From: Fidelibacterota bacterium
GTDB taxonomy: Bacteria > Marinisomatota > Marinisomatia > Marinisomatales > UBA8229
Length of the DNA stretch: 17,825 bases
Direction: 5' to 3'
Assembly: GCA_002686675.1 (NCBI GenBank)
Contig: NYYF01000020.1
Coordinates: 1 to 17,825, forward strand
Positions 6,485 through 13,851 of the stretch are shown here, one piece after another. A model generated the notes under the pieces. It was given only the letters and a program-made list of their open reading frames with translations. It was not told the DNA's origin and searched no databases. Position 1 is the stretch's first letter; the number at the start of each line of letters is the position of its first letter. The position numbers and the translations under genes were made by a program.

Positions 6485-8354
6485 TCAGGAAAACCACTTT
6501 AATATTATCGTTGTTGGCGGCGGTCATGCCGGCGTTGAGGCTGCCTACGCTGCTGTTAAATTAAAGCAAAAAGTTGCACTTATAACGCTTGATATTTCCT
6601 CTGTTGGTCGCATGTCGTGTAATCCGGCTATTGGTGGAATAGCAAAAGGACAGCTTGTTCGAGAAATGGATGTTTTGGGCGCTCTTATGCCCCGCACTAC
6701 CGACACTGCGGGTGTTCAGTTTAAACTACTAAACCTTTCAAAGGGCCGCTCTGTGTGGTCTCCGCGAGCACAAGTTGACAAGAGGCAATATGAGCGCTGT
6801 ATAAAAAAGGTTCTTCTTGGTCTTCCTGGGTTGAAAATAGTGGGCGGGGAGGTGATTAATCTGTTTCTTAATAAAAACAAACTTTCTGGTGTTTTGCTTC
6901 GTAGTGGTGAAACTCTTTTTGCTCCTTCCGTTGTTTTAACCTGCGGTACGTTTTTGGGTGGTCTTGTACATGTCGGAGAAAAAAAGACACAAGCCGGAAG
7001 AATGGGTGAGCACCAGGCTGTCGGCATTACTGAGGCCCTAACCTCCCTTGGTTTAAGGTCCGGAAGATTAAAAACCGGCACGCCACCCCGCCTGTATAGC
7101 CCTTCTGTTGATTGGGGTAAAACAGTGGCGGTTTTTGGTGATATAAGCCCCGCCCCTTTTTCATACTCAACAAAAAACTTTTCACCCAAAAATCTCCCTT
7201 GCCATACCATTAAAACAAACCAGGTGTGTCATGATATTATCCAAAAAAACCTTTCTAAGTCCCCAATGTTTTCTGGAGATGTTTCTGGCGCTGGGCCTCG
7301 GTATTGTCCTTCAATTGAAGACAAAATTCATCGTTTTGTAAAAAAGAAGTCTCATCTTCTCTTTCTTGAGCCCGAGTGGGTCTCTTCTGATCAAGTCTAT
7401 GTTAATGGGTTTTCTACAAGCCTTCCAGAAAAAACACAGCTTAGTGCGCTTAGAAAAATTCCTGCCCTAAAGAATGTTGAGTTTCTTCGTCCGGGCTATG
7501 CTATTGAGTATGATTTTTTTCCTCCTGCTCAACTTAAAGCTTCTCTTGAGTCAAAAGAAATATCTGGCCTCTTTTTTGCTGGCCAAATAAATGGCACCTC
7601 TGGTTATGAAGAGGCTGCCGCACAGGGTCTTGTTGCCGGCGTGAACGCTTCTAGGTACAACAAAAACAAAGACCCCCTTGTCCTTAGTCGGAATGAGGCT
7701 TATATGGGGGTTTTAATTGACGACCTGATAACAAAAGACACTGCGGAACCATATCGAATGTTTACTTCTCGCGCTGAGTACCGCCTGTTGCTTCGTTATT
7801 CTAATGCCGACGCTCGTTTATTAGAAAAGGCCAAAACCTTCGGCCTTATAAAGAGTCCTTTATATAATTCCTTACATAATAAATTAAAACTAACTGAACA
7901 GATTATCAGGGGCTTGGGCGGTTCTCTTTCTAAGGAAGAAGTTGTTGGTTTGTTTCCGAACTCAAAAAAGAAGACGGTTCCTCATGTTGCACCAGCAAAA
8001 AATTTTCTTAAAAGGCCAGAGGTTTCAATTAACTCAATGCCAAAAAGATATTTTTCTGTTCTTGAAAACACCGCTATAAGCCCTCACTGGGCCCAGGAGG
8101 TTTTGTTTGAAGTAGAAACGCAGATAAAATATGAAGGGTATATTAAACGCCAGCGCAACCAGGTAGACCGAATGCTAAAACAAGAAAATGTATCAATTCC
8201 TCCTGACATAGATTATTCAAAAATTAACACCATTTCTTTAGAGGCTCGTGAAAAACTACAGTTTGTTCGACCAGAAACTCTTGGGCAGGCATTTCGCGTT
8301 TCTGGTGTAACGCCCGCTGATATTTCTGTTCTTTCTGTTCTCCTTTATAAATAA
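6477..8354 (+). CDS. mnmG: tRNA uridine-5-carboxymethylaminomethyl modification enzyme MnmG (GidA)
   Basis: MnmG is the FAD-dependent partner of MnmE in wobble-uridine modification of tRNA. The 625-residue product has the N-terminal Rossmann FAD-binding motif VVGGGHAGVEAA (Gly14-Gly19), the conserved cysteines in MSCNPAIGG (Cys48) and YCPSIEDK (Cys277), the glycine-rich FAGQINGTSGYEEAAAQG, and the helical C-terminal domain that binds MnmE. Length is normal. The start is GTG at 6477: the frame is closed just upstream by the mnmE stop, and only nine residues precede the FAD strand. This GTG is the centre of the parS palindrome, so start codon and centromere are the same bases. rsmG and parAB, often next to mnmG, are not here; mfd follows nine bases later. 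Confidence 0.97.
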   Translation: MKHQENHFNIIVVGGGHAGVEAAYAAVKLKQKVALITLDISSVGRMSCNPAIGGIAKGQLVREMDVLGALMPRTTDTAGVQFKLLNLSKGRSVWSPRAQVDKRQYERCIKKVLLGLPGLKIVGGEVINLFLNKNKLSGVLLRSGETLFAPSVVLTCGTFLGGLVHVGEKKTQAGRMGEHQAVGITEALTSLGLRSGRLKTGTPPRLYSPSVDWGKTVAVFGDISPAPFSYSTKNFSPKNLPCHTIKTNQVCHDIIQKNLSKSPMFSGDVSGAGPRYCPSIEDKIHRFVKKKSHLLFLEPEWVSSDQVYVNGFSTSLPEKTQLSALRKIPALKNVEFLRPGYAIEYDFFPPAQLKASLESKEISGLFFAGQINGTSGYEEAAAQGLVAGVNASRYNKNKDPLVLSRNEAYMGVLIDDLITKDTAEPYRMFTSRAEYRLLLRYSNADARLLEKAKTFGLIKSPLYNSLHNKLKLTEQIIRGLGGSLSKEEVVGLFPNSKKKTVPHVAPAKNFLKRPEVSINSMPKRYFSVLENTAISPHWAQEVLFEVETQIKYEGYIKRQRNQVDRMLKQENVSIPPDIDYSKINTISLEAREKLQFVRPETLGQAFRVSGVTPADISVLSVLLYK

Positions 8355-8363
8355 TTCTTTCCT

Positions 8364-11300
8364 GTGAGCGGACAAAAGCTGTTGACCGCCGATCTTTTCC
8401 TACAGTGGTTTTCAAAAACACTAAACCTAAGGTTTCTTAACTATAGCGGTTTACACATTACAGCCCTGGGCCTTTTCCTTTTGTCCCGCTTCAAAAACAA
8501 CAACCAAACGCTACTTGTCCTTTTAGAGGATGAAGCCTCTTCTAAGGCTCTTTACGAGCTTTGCTGGTGTTTTTGCCCAGAATTTATTTATTATTTTCCA
8601 AAAACACAGAAATCTATTTCTCACATACAGGGCTTTGTCCCTGAGTATAAACGACACCAAACAGAATCTTATTATGCCCTTTCTGTAAAAAAACCAAGAC
8701 TGTTTATCTGCTCTTTGTCCGGTGTGTATGAAAAACTGTTTCCAGCCGGGCAAAACAATTTCAATGATTTTTTATTAAAAGAAAAAACTAAAATCAGTCG
8801 CGAATCTCTTGTTCGGGTTCTGAATAAATGGGGTTATAATAAAAATGAAAAAACTATTTGTCCTAAAACATATTCGGTTCGTGGCTGCATTGTTGATGTC
8901 TTTCCCATAACATCAAGACACCCCATAAGAGTTGAGTTTTTTAATGACACAATAGAGTCTATACGAATATTTAATCCCACCTCACAAAGAACAATAACAA
9001 AAACAAAAGAGATAACTCTCCTCCCACCAATACAAACAAACAAAAAACTTATTTCTATGTTTGATTTAACCGAGAAAAACACCAAGAAACTATTTGTCAA
9101 ATCTAAAAAGAACCTTTTTTCCATTACAGAAAACAACCCTAACTCAAATACTGAAAAAATTATTTGCTCTTTAATTGAAAAAAATAAAATTAGGACCACT
9201 TTAAAAGAAACAAAACATTACAAAAAAATATTTGTTTTCTGTAATAATCGAAAACAGATAAAAAAAGTTAAAAAAACCCTTCCCCCCAGCGCGACCCTTG
9301 TTTCCGGCAGCATACCCGAAAGCATAGTGTTTCCTGAGCACCGCCTCTTTTTCCTGTCTTTTTCCTTTCTTTCTGGCGTTGCTCCCGAGACCGCCTCCCG
9401 TTGGGAAACGGGCGACAGCCCGGGCACACACGGGCAGGCCAGGGTGGCGCGTTTAAAAGATTTGGTTCCAGGGGATTTTCTAACACATAAAAACTTTGGT
9501 GTAGGGCAATACCAGGGATTAAAAATAATTACAGCAAAAGAAAAAAAACAGGAGTGTCTCAAAATTACTTACGCTGATAGTGGGGTGTTATATTTACCAA
9601 CAGAGCACCTCACAATGATTTATAAATATCAACAAAGCGGAGAAGGGTCTGTCCGTATGTCCGCTCTCGGAAAACCAGGCTGGTTACGGCAAAAACGTCG
9701 CGCAAAACAAATGGCTAAAGGTGTTATAAAAGATCTTATAAAAAACCAAGTTCTCCGCTCTCTTCCTCGTGGTTTTGTTTATGGTCACAATGATGGGCTG
9801 TATAAAGCCCTAAAGGAGTCTTTTCCCTATAAAGAAACACCCGATCAAAAAAAAGCAATATCAAGCGTTGTTCAAGACATGGAAAAAGAAATGCCTATTG
9901 ACAGGCTTATTTGTGGCGATGTTGGTTATGGAAAAACTGAGGTTGCGCTCCGTGCAATAATAAAGGCAGTTTCCAGCAATAAAACTGTTTTCTTCCTTGC
10001 CCCAACAACACTTTTGGCAGATCAACATTATATTTTATCCAAAGAACGCCTAGGCCCCCTTGGTGTTGAGATAGAGCTTTTGTCTCGTTTTAAAACAAAA
10101 CCAGAACAAAACAAAATCCTCGAAAAGCTGTCTGGCGGCTTTATAGACCTACTTGTTGGCACACACCGCCTTTTATCTCCCGATGTTATTGTCCCCAGGC
10201 TTGGCCTTTTGATTATTGACGAAGAACAACGCTTTGGTGTCCGGCACAAAGAAATAATTAAAAAAATACGTCCAAATATTGACATAATAACCCTTTCTGC
10301 TACACCTATACCAAGAACCCTACAACAATCTCTCGTTGGTATTAAAAACATCAGCAAAATTGACACACCACCAAAACTAAGAAAACCAATAGAAACTATT
10401 GTTTCTTATTTCAACTGGGAATCGGTTAGGTTCGCCGTAGAGAGGGAAATATCACGCAACGGACAGATTTATTTTTTACATAATGACATAGGCTCCTTGC
10501 CTTTTTTCCATAAAAAGCTTTCTCTTATGTTCCCTTTTTTATCAATTGGTATCGCACATGGTAAAATGAAAACTATAACTCTTGAGCCTACTTTTTTGTC
10601 CTTTTTTGCCGGAGAAACTGATCTTCTTCTTTGTACAACAATTATTGAGTCAGGCTTAGATGTTGCAAATGCAAACACCATAATTATAAATAATGCGCAA
10701 AATTTTGGTTTATCCCAACTGTACCAAATTCGTGGCCGAGTTGGTCGTAGCCCAAAACAGGCCTATTCCCTTCTTTTTGTTCCTGATGGTGTCTCTATTA
10801 ATACCGCGGCTTTTAAACGACTAAAGGCAATGGAAACTTATACTCAGCTTGGCTCTGGTTATGACATTGCACAAAGAGACCTTGAGCTTCGCGGAGCAGG
10901 AAGTATGTTTGGTTATGAACAAAGCGGCCATCTTTCTTTTGTTGGATTTGAAATGTATTGCGACCTATTAAAGGAAGCCTCTGATGAGGCGCTAGGAAAA
11001 CACGAAGAAAAAACGAAAGCACCCTCTGTGCATTTTGGCGGGCACGCTCTTCTTTCCTCTGAATATGTTCCCGCTGAAGACGACAGGCTTTATTTCTACC
11101 AACGACTATCAGAAGCAGAAAACGCCAGTAAAATTAAAGATGTCTTGTCAGAACTAAAAGACCGTTTTGGGCGCCTGCCCGGGCCTGCATCCTCGTTGTT
11201 TCGCATTGCTCAAATGCGAGCCTCTTTGGTCGGGTCCTCTGTTCAAACACTAAAAATAATGAGCTCCCTTTGTTCCGTCGTACTTTGTTCCTTTTTTCCT

Positions 11301-11459
11301 TTTTCCTCTATTAAATCAATAGAAGACAGGCTGTCAGTAAAAAAGCCTTTCTATAAAATAAAAGAAATGGACGGCGACATAACTATCTCTGTTTCCGTAC
11401 CCAACATATCTGCATCGCTAAAAACAGCAAGATATTTTATTAATTTGTTCCGGGTATAG
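8364..11459 (+). CDS. mfd: Transcription-repair coupling factor Mfd
   Basis: Mfd removes RNA polymerase stalled at DNA damage and recruits UvrA. The 1031-residue product, somewhat shorter than the 1148 of E. coli, has a UvrB-like N-terminal module (including VRGCIVDVFPITSRHPIRVEFFNDTIESI), an RNA-polymerase-interacting domain starting at Leu364 (LKDLVPGDFLTHKNFGVGQY), and a RecG-like translocase with Walker A GDVGYGKTE (518-526, Lys524), DEEQ (619-622) and the last helicase motif QIRGRVGR (788-795). It ends with the TRCF domain. The start is GTG at 8364, nine bases after mnmG. The linker just before the polymerase-binding domain (residues 338-363) is encoded by an unusually GC-rich, hairpin-forming patch. 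Presence in an operon with mnmEG and surA is not the usual neighbourhood. Confidence 0.96.
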   Translation: MSGQKLLTADLFLQWFSKTLNLRFLNYSGLHITALGLFLLSRFKNNNQTLLVLLEDEASSKALYELCWCFCPEFIYYFPKTQKSISHIQGFVPEYKRHQTESYYALSVKKPRLFICSLSGVYEKLFPAGQNNFNDFLLKEKTKISRESLVRVLNKWGYNKNEKTICPKTYSVRGCIVDVFPITSRHPIRVEFFNDTIESIRIFNPTSQRTITKTKEITLLPPIQTNKKLISMFDLTEKNTKKLFVKSKKNLFSITENNPNSNTEKIICSLIEKNKIRTTLKETKHYKKIFVFCNNRKQIKKVKKTLPPSATLVSGSIPESIVFPEHRLFFLSFSFLSGVAPETASRWETGDSPGTHGQARVARLKDLVPGDFLTHKNFGVGQYQGLKIITAKEKKQECLKITYADSGVLYLPTEHLTMIYKYQQSGEGSVRMSALGKPGWLRQKRRAKQMAKGVIKDLIKNQVLRSLPRGFVYGHNDGLYKALKESFPYKETPDQKKAISSVVQDMEKEMPIDRLICGDVGYGKTEVALRAIIKAVSSNKTVFFLAPTTLLADQHYILSKERLGPLGVEIELLSRFKTKPEQNKILEKLSGGFIDLLVGTHRLLSPDVIVPRLGLLIIDEEQRFGVRHKEIIKKIRPNIDIITLSATPIPRTLQQSLVGIKNISKIDTPPKLRKPIETIVSYFNWESVRFAVEREISRNGQIYFLHNDIGSLPFFHKKLSLMFPFLSIGIAHGKMKTITLEPTFLSFFAGETDLLLCTTIIESGLDVANANTIIINNAQNFGLSQLYQIRGRVGRSPKQAYSLLFVPDGVSINTAAFKRLKAMETYTQLGSGYDIAQRDLELRGAGSMFGYEQSGHLSFVGFEMYCDLLKEASDEALGKHEEKTKAPSVHFGGHALLSSEYVPAEDDRLYFYQRLSEAENASKIKDVLSELKDRFGRLPGPASSLFRIAQMRASLVGSSVQTLKIMSSLCSVVLCSFFPFSSIKSIEDRLSVKKPFYKIKEMDGDITISVSVPNISASLKTARYFINLFRV
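9376..9451 (+). repeat. GC-rich patch with inverted repeats inside mfd
   Basis: By hand count 57 of these 76 bases are G or C (75 percent), in a gene that is otherwise AT-rich. The patch contains CCCGTT-GGGA-AACGGG (9397-9412, a perfect 6-base stem with a 4-base loop), then the palindrome GCCCGGGC and a further GCCCG...CGGGC pair. It stays in frame and encodes the Mfd linker at residues 338-363. It resembles a small in-frame insertion of palindromic DNA, but no second copy was seen in the window. Confidence 0.55.
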
Positions 11460-11489
11460 TTGCTCTTTTTGCTACATTTTATACGTAAG

Positions 11490-12284
11490 ATGAATAATAA
11501 AATAACAGTTTTGTTTGCAGCAACTTTCCTTTTTGGATGTTTACAGAAAAAAAACAACATCGGGAATGTGGCTGCAAGCGTGAATGATGTTTTTTTCACA
11601 GAAACTATGTTAAAAAAGGCTGTTGCTACAAATCCGGATATTCGTGCAAACGAACACATTAACGCTTGGATTAATAATGAACTGCTCTATCAGGCTGCCG
11701 TAGGAATGGACGTGCCCCTTGATATAAAACTTAAATCTACTATAAACAAAATTTCAAGATCTCTTACAATTAAAACATACATTGACCTTTTATGTAGTGG
11801 CTCCCTAAAAATTACAAACCAAGAAATAAAAGAATACTACAATAAAAACAAAGAACAATTTTTTCGATATAAACTGGCAGCAAAAATTAATCATTTTATT
11901 ATTAGCGACAAAAAAGAAGCAACTAAAATAAAATCCGTCCTAGCAAAACATAAAAATGGAAAGAAAAGGGACGATCTTATTATAAATAACCGCGTTTTCT
12001 CAGGTGTGGTAACAGAGGGAGCTTTAAATAATACTTTGGATAAACTAATTTTTTCAAAGAGAAAAAAAAAGAATATTATAGGACCTTTATACTTAAAAAA
12101 CAAATTTCATCTTATTGAGATCCTTGAAACCTTTCCAAGGGGGTCGCCCTTGGGTCTTGATTTGGTTCATGATGAAATATATCAGCGTTTAATAAATAAA
12201 AAACTAGCTTCAAAAAAAGATGAGGTTCTTGATAGCCTTAGAAATGAAGCAGAAATTGTAGTTAATAATAATAAATTAAAATGA
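11490..12284 (+). CDS. Putative lipoprotein of the PpiC/SurA peptidyl-prolyl isomerase family
   Basis: The product (264 residues from ATG 11490) begins with a lipoprotein signal, MNNKITVLFAATFLFGC, with the lipidated cysteine at position 17; the Phe at -2 makes the lipobox imperfect. After it come a SurA-N-like region (VAASVNDVFFTETMLKKAV...AWINNELLYQAAV) and a degenerate rotamase-like region whose end (IIGPLYLKNKFHLIEILE) matches the C-terminal strand pattern of PpiC domains. The usual glycine-rich rotamase core is not recognisable, so chaperone rather than isomerase activity is more likely. The frame is open back to TTG 11460, directly after mfd, but the ATG gives a proper signal peptide. 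Its stop overlaps the surA start by four bases (ATGA), so the two are coupled and probably work together in the periplasm. Confidence 0.7.
   Translation: MNNKITVLFAATFLFGCLQKKNNIGNVAASVNDVFFTETMLKKAVATNPDIRANEHINAWINNELLYQAAVGMDVPLDIKLKSTINKISRSLTIKTYIDLLCSGSLKITNQEIKEYYNKNKEQFFRYKLAAKINHFIISDKKEATKIKSVLAKHKNGKKRDDLIINNRVFSGVVTEGALNNTLDKLIFSKRKKKNIIGPLYLKNKFHLIEILETFPRGSPLGLDLVHDEIYQRLINKKLASKKDEVLDSLRNEAEIVVNNNKLK
12135..12153 (+). repeat. Strong hairpin inside the PpiC-like gene
   Basis: CCAAGGG-GGTCG-CCCTTGG is a perfect 7-base stem with a 5-base loop, about 130 bases before the stop codon. It encodes PRGSPLG within the protein. No T run follows, so it is not an ordinary terminator. Confidence 0.5.
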
Positions 12285-13588
12285 AGTCTTTTTTCTCTTC
12301 CCTTTTTTCAACTTTCCTTTTGTTGGCCTCTCTCTGTACAGCCACAGTATATTCACAAAATCAGGAAAAATATATAGAGGGTATCGCTGCAATTGTTGGT
12401 GATAACATTATACTTAAAAGTGATCTTTCACAAGTAGTTTCTATGACGGCCCTACAACAGCGTATTGATCCCAATAATAACCCAAAACAGTTCCAAGAAC
12501 TTCAATATGAAGTTCTCCAGTCTCTTGTAGATCAAAAAATCATCCTTGAAATGGCCGAGTTGGATTCAATTGAAGTAAAAGAAAAGGACGTGGACATTGC
12601 TTTGAATCAACAAATAGAAACATTTGTTTCCCAAGCTGGGAGCGAAGAAAAGGCGGAAACATCTCTTGGACAGTCTCTAAGTTCATTTAGGCGTGAATTT
12701 TGGTATGAAATGCGCGATAGATTAATTTCAGAACAATTTCAATACTCATTACTTTCAAACATAAAAACAAGCCGGGAAGATGTTTTCTCTTTTTTTAAAA
12801 CCTATAAAGACAGCCTACCCCTATTCCCTTCTCTTATTAACCTTAATCATCTTTTAATTACTATAAAACCCAGCAAAGAGAGTAAAAATACGGCTTTAAA
12901 ACAGATTAAAGATGTTCGTTTACAGATTCTTGGCGGTGAATCCTTCGAAAGCCTCGCACAGACGTTTTCTGAAGACCCTGGAAGTAAATCAAAAGGTGGA
13001 AGCCTTGGGCTTGTTAGCCGCGGTTCTCTTGTTAAAGAGTTTGAAACAGTGGCCTTCACTTTAGAGCCTGGAATAGTAAGCGAACCTGTGGAAACCGTTT
13101 TTGGATATCATCTTATTAATGTCCAAGAAAAACAAGGAGACAAGGTCAAGGTTAGCCATATTCTTGTTTCTCCAAAAATAAAAGAAAAAGATGAACAACG
13201 AACCTACGATATAGCATTATCATTAAGAGATTCTATTTTTTCTTTCGAAGATTTTAAAAAAATTGCTGACAGATATTCAGATGATAAAAAGACAAAAAAG
13301 GTTGGTGGAAATATTGGATGGATAAATCCGCTAAAATATTCAATATCTGGAATTTCATCTTTTATTCAACAAAACAACCTAGGTTTAAATGAATGTAGTA
13401 TGCCTGTCAAAACAGATTATGGATACCATCTTCTTTGGATATCAGCAATTAAGCCAGGAGGCAAACCTAATCTGTCTGATCATTGGGTTGATCTTGAATT
13501 AATGGCATTAAATCAAAAGAAAATGTTATGGTATCGTAATTGGATGGAGGAAGCAAGGAAACAAGTTTATATTCAATTATATGAATAA
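12281..13588 (+). CDS. surA: Periplasmic chaperone / peptidyl-prolyl isomerase SurA-like
   Basis: SurA escorts unfolded outer-membrane proteins through the periplasm to the BAM complex. The 435-residue product, close to the 428 of E. coli, has a signal peptide (residues 1-25, cleavage probably after VYS), an N-terminal chaperone domain (IAAIVGDNIILKSDL ... EVLQSLVDQKIILEMA), and two parvulin-type rotamase domains at about 187-283 and 290-389. The first is well conserved (FSEDPGSKSKGGSLGLVSRG ... VFGYHLINVQEK); the second is less so but keeps VSHILV, GGNIGWI and YGYHLLWI. A final helix follows, as in SurA. The start ATG overlaps the stop of the preceding lipoprotein gene. This is the last gene before the origin region, and a candidate terminator overlaps its stop codon. 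Confidence 0.9.
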   Translation: MKSFFSSLFSTFLLLASLCTATVYSQNQEKYIEGIAAIVGDNIILKSDLSQVVSMTALQQRIDPNNNPKQFQELQYEVLQSLVDQKIILEMAELDSIEVKEKDVDIALNQQIETFVSQAGSEEKAETSLGQSLSSFRREFWYEMRDRLISEQFQYSLLSNIKTSREDVFSFFKTYKDSLPLFPSLINLNHLLITIKPSKESKNTALKQIKDVRLQILGGESFESLAQTFSEDPGSKSKGGSLGLVSRGSLVKEFETVAFTLEPGIVSEPVETVFGYHLINVQEKQGDKVKVSHILVSPKIKEKDEQRTYDIALSLRDSIFSFEDFKKIADRYSDDKKTKKVGGNIGWINPLKYSISGISSFIQQNNLGLNECSMPVKTDYGYHLLWISAIKPGGKPNLSDHWVDLELMALNQKKMLWYRNWMEEARKQVYIQLYE

Positions 13589-13596
13589 TTTTTTTT
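13570..13596 (+). terminator. Candidate intrinsic terminator overlapping the surA stop
   Basis: TATTCA (13570-13575) and TGAATA (13582-13587) form a perfect but AT-rich 6-base stem with a 6-base loop, followed by one A and eight T (13589-13596). The stem includes part of the surA stop codon. The stem is weak, so efficiency is uncertain. Its position would keep the long upstream operon from being transcribed through the origin. Confidence 0.4.
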
Positions 13597-13600
13597 CACA
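13592..13600 (+). promoter_or_regulatory. DnaA box in oriC candidate (left)
   Basis: TTTTTCACA fits TTWTNCACA at every position. It begins inside the T run of the candidate surA terminator. Confidence 0.5.
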
Positions 13601-13627
13601 TAATTTTAGATCTTTTTAAGTAAAAAT

Positions 13628-13646
13628 ATTATGTTTTCAACATAAT
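13628..13646. repeat. Inverted repeat with embedded near-match DnaA box
   Basis: ATTATGTT-TTC-AACATAAT is a perfect 8-base inverted repeat with a 3-base spacer. Its centre contains TTTTCAACA (13634-13642), a DnaA box with one mismatch. It could fold as a cruciform or be a site for a dimeric regulator. Confidence 0.6.
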
Positions 13647-13713
13647 GTATTGCTTTAATATTTTAAGACTATATATTGATATTTTAGGAAAATATTTAAT
13701 TTATATATGTATG

Positions 13714-13722
13714 TTTTCCACA
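13714..13722 (+). promoter_or_regulatory. DnaA box next to the AT-only stretch
   Basis: TTTTCCACA is identical to the two boxes at dnaA and in the same orientation. It lies six bases before the 55-base A/T-only stretch, the arrangement expected for origin melting. Confidence 0.65.
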
Positions 13723-13728
13723 TTTACC

Positions 13729-13783
13729 TTTATAATAATATTATTATATATTTAATTAAATTTTAAAAATTTATTATTAATAA
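13729..13783. other. AT-only stretch, candidate DNA unwinding element
   Basis: All 55 bases are A or T. They include the 18-base perfect palindrome TATAATAATATTATTATA (13731-13748), the 12-base palindrome ATTTAATTAAAT (13750-13761), and a run of TA-N triplets at 13733-13747 that resembles DnaA-trio elements next to a DnaA box. Confidence 0.6.
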
Positions 13784-13791
13784 CAAAGAAC

Positions 13792-13820
13792 TTAGTTTAA
13801 AATCGTCACTCTTTTATATT
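13792..13820 (+). promoter_or_regulatory. Weak candidate dnaN promoter
   Basis: TTAGTT (13792-13797) and TATATT (13815-13820) are 17 bases apart, with the dnaN ATG about 32 bases further on. The -35 match is poor. In such AT-rich DNA similar matches occur by chance. Confidence 0.3.
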
Positions 13821-13840
13821 AAGTTCGTTTCAAGTATTTA

Positions 13841-13846
13841 GAGGTG
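13841..13846 (+). promoter_or_regulatory. Ribosome binding site of dnaN
   Basis: GAGGTG lies just before the dnaN ATG, with seven bases between GAGG and the start codon. It is one of the two clear Shine-Dalgarno sequences in the window and fixes the dnaN start. Confidence 0.65.
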
Positions 13847-13851
13847 TTTAC

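Larger units (their letters stand above)
13589..13851. other. oriC: Candidate replication origin (oriC)
   Basis: This 263-base gap between surA and dnaN holds no gene. It contains two perfect DnaA boxes (13592-13600, 13714-13722), one box with a single mismatch inside a hairpin (13634-13642), and 55 consecutive A/T bases (13729-13783) directly after the last box, a suitable unwinding element. The nearby genes dnaN, dciA, gyrB and gyrA and a parS site about 7 kb away fit an origin. Few boxes and the distance from dnaA are the weak points; a second pair of boxes lies at dnaA, so the origin could be in two parts or could lie there. Confidence 0.7.

Noticed and set aside
6716..7210. A 164-codon open frame on the minus strand opposite mnmG
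   Set aside because: It lies wholly inside a full-length, highly conserved mnmG, shows no recognisable motif, and is a codon-composition shadow.
9218..9562. Overlapping minus-strand open frames opposite the GC-rich part of mfd
   Set aside because: They arise where GC-rich sequence lacks stop codons; no motif and no ribosome binding site.
11460..11489. TTG directly after the mfd stop as start of the PpiC-like lipoprotein
   Set aside because: It would add LFLLHFIRK before the signal peptide; the ATG at 11490 gives a normal-length lipoprotein signal.
13087..13095. TGTGGAAAC in surA as a reverse-strand DnaA box
   Set aside because: One mismatch, isolated within a coding region; chance is sufficient.
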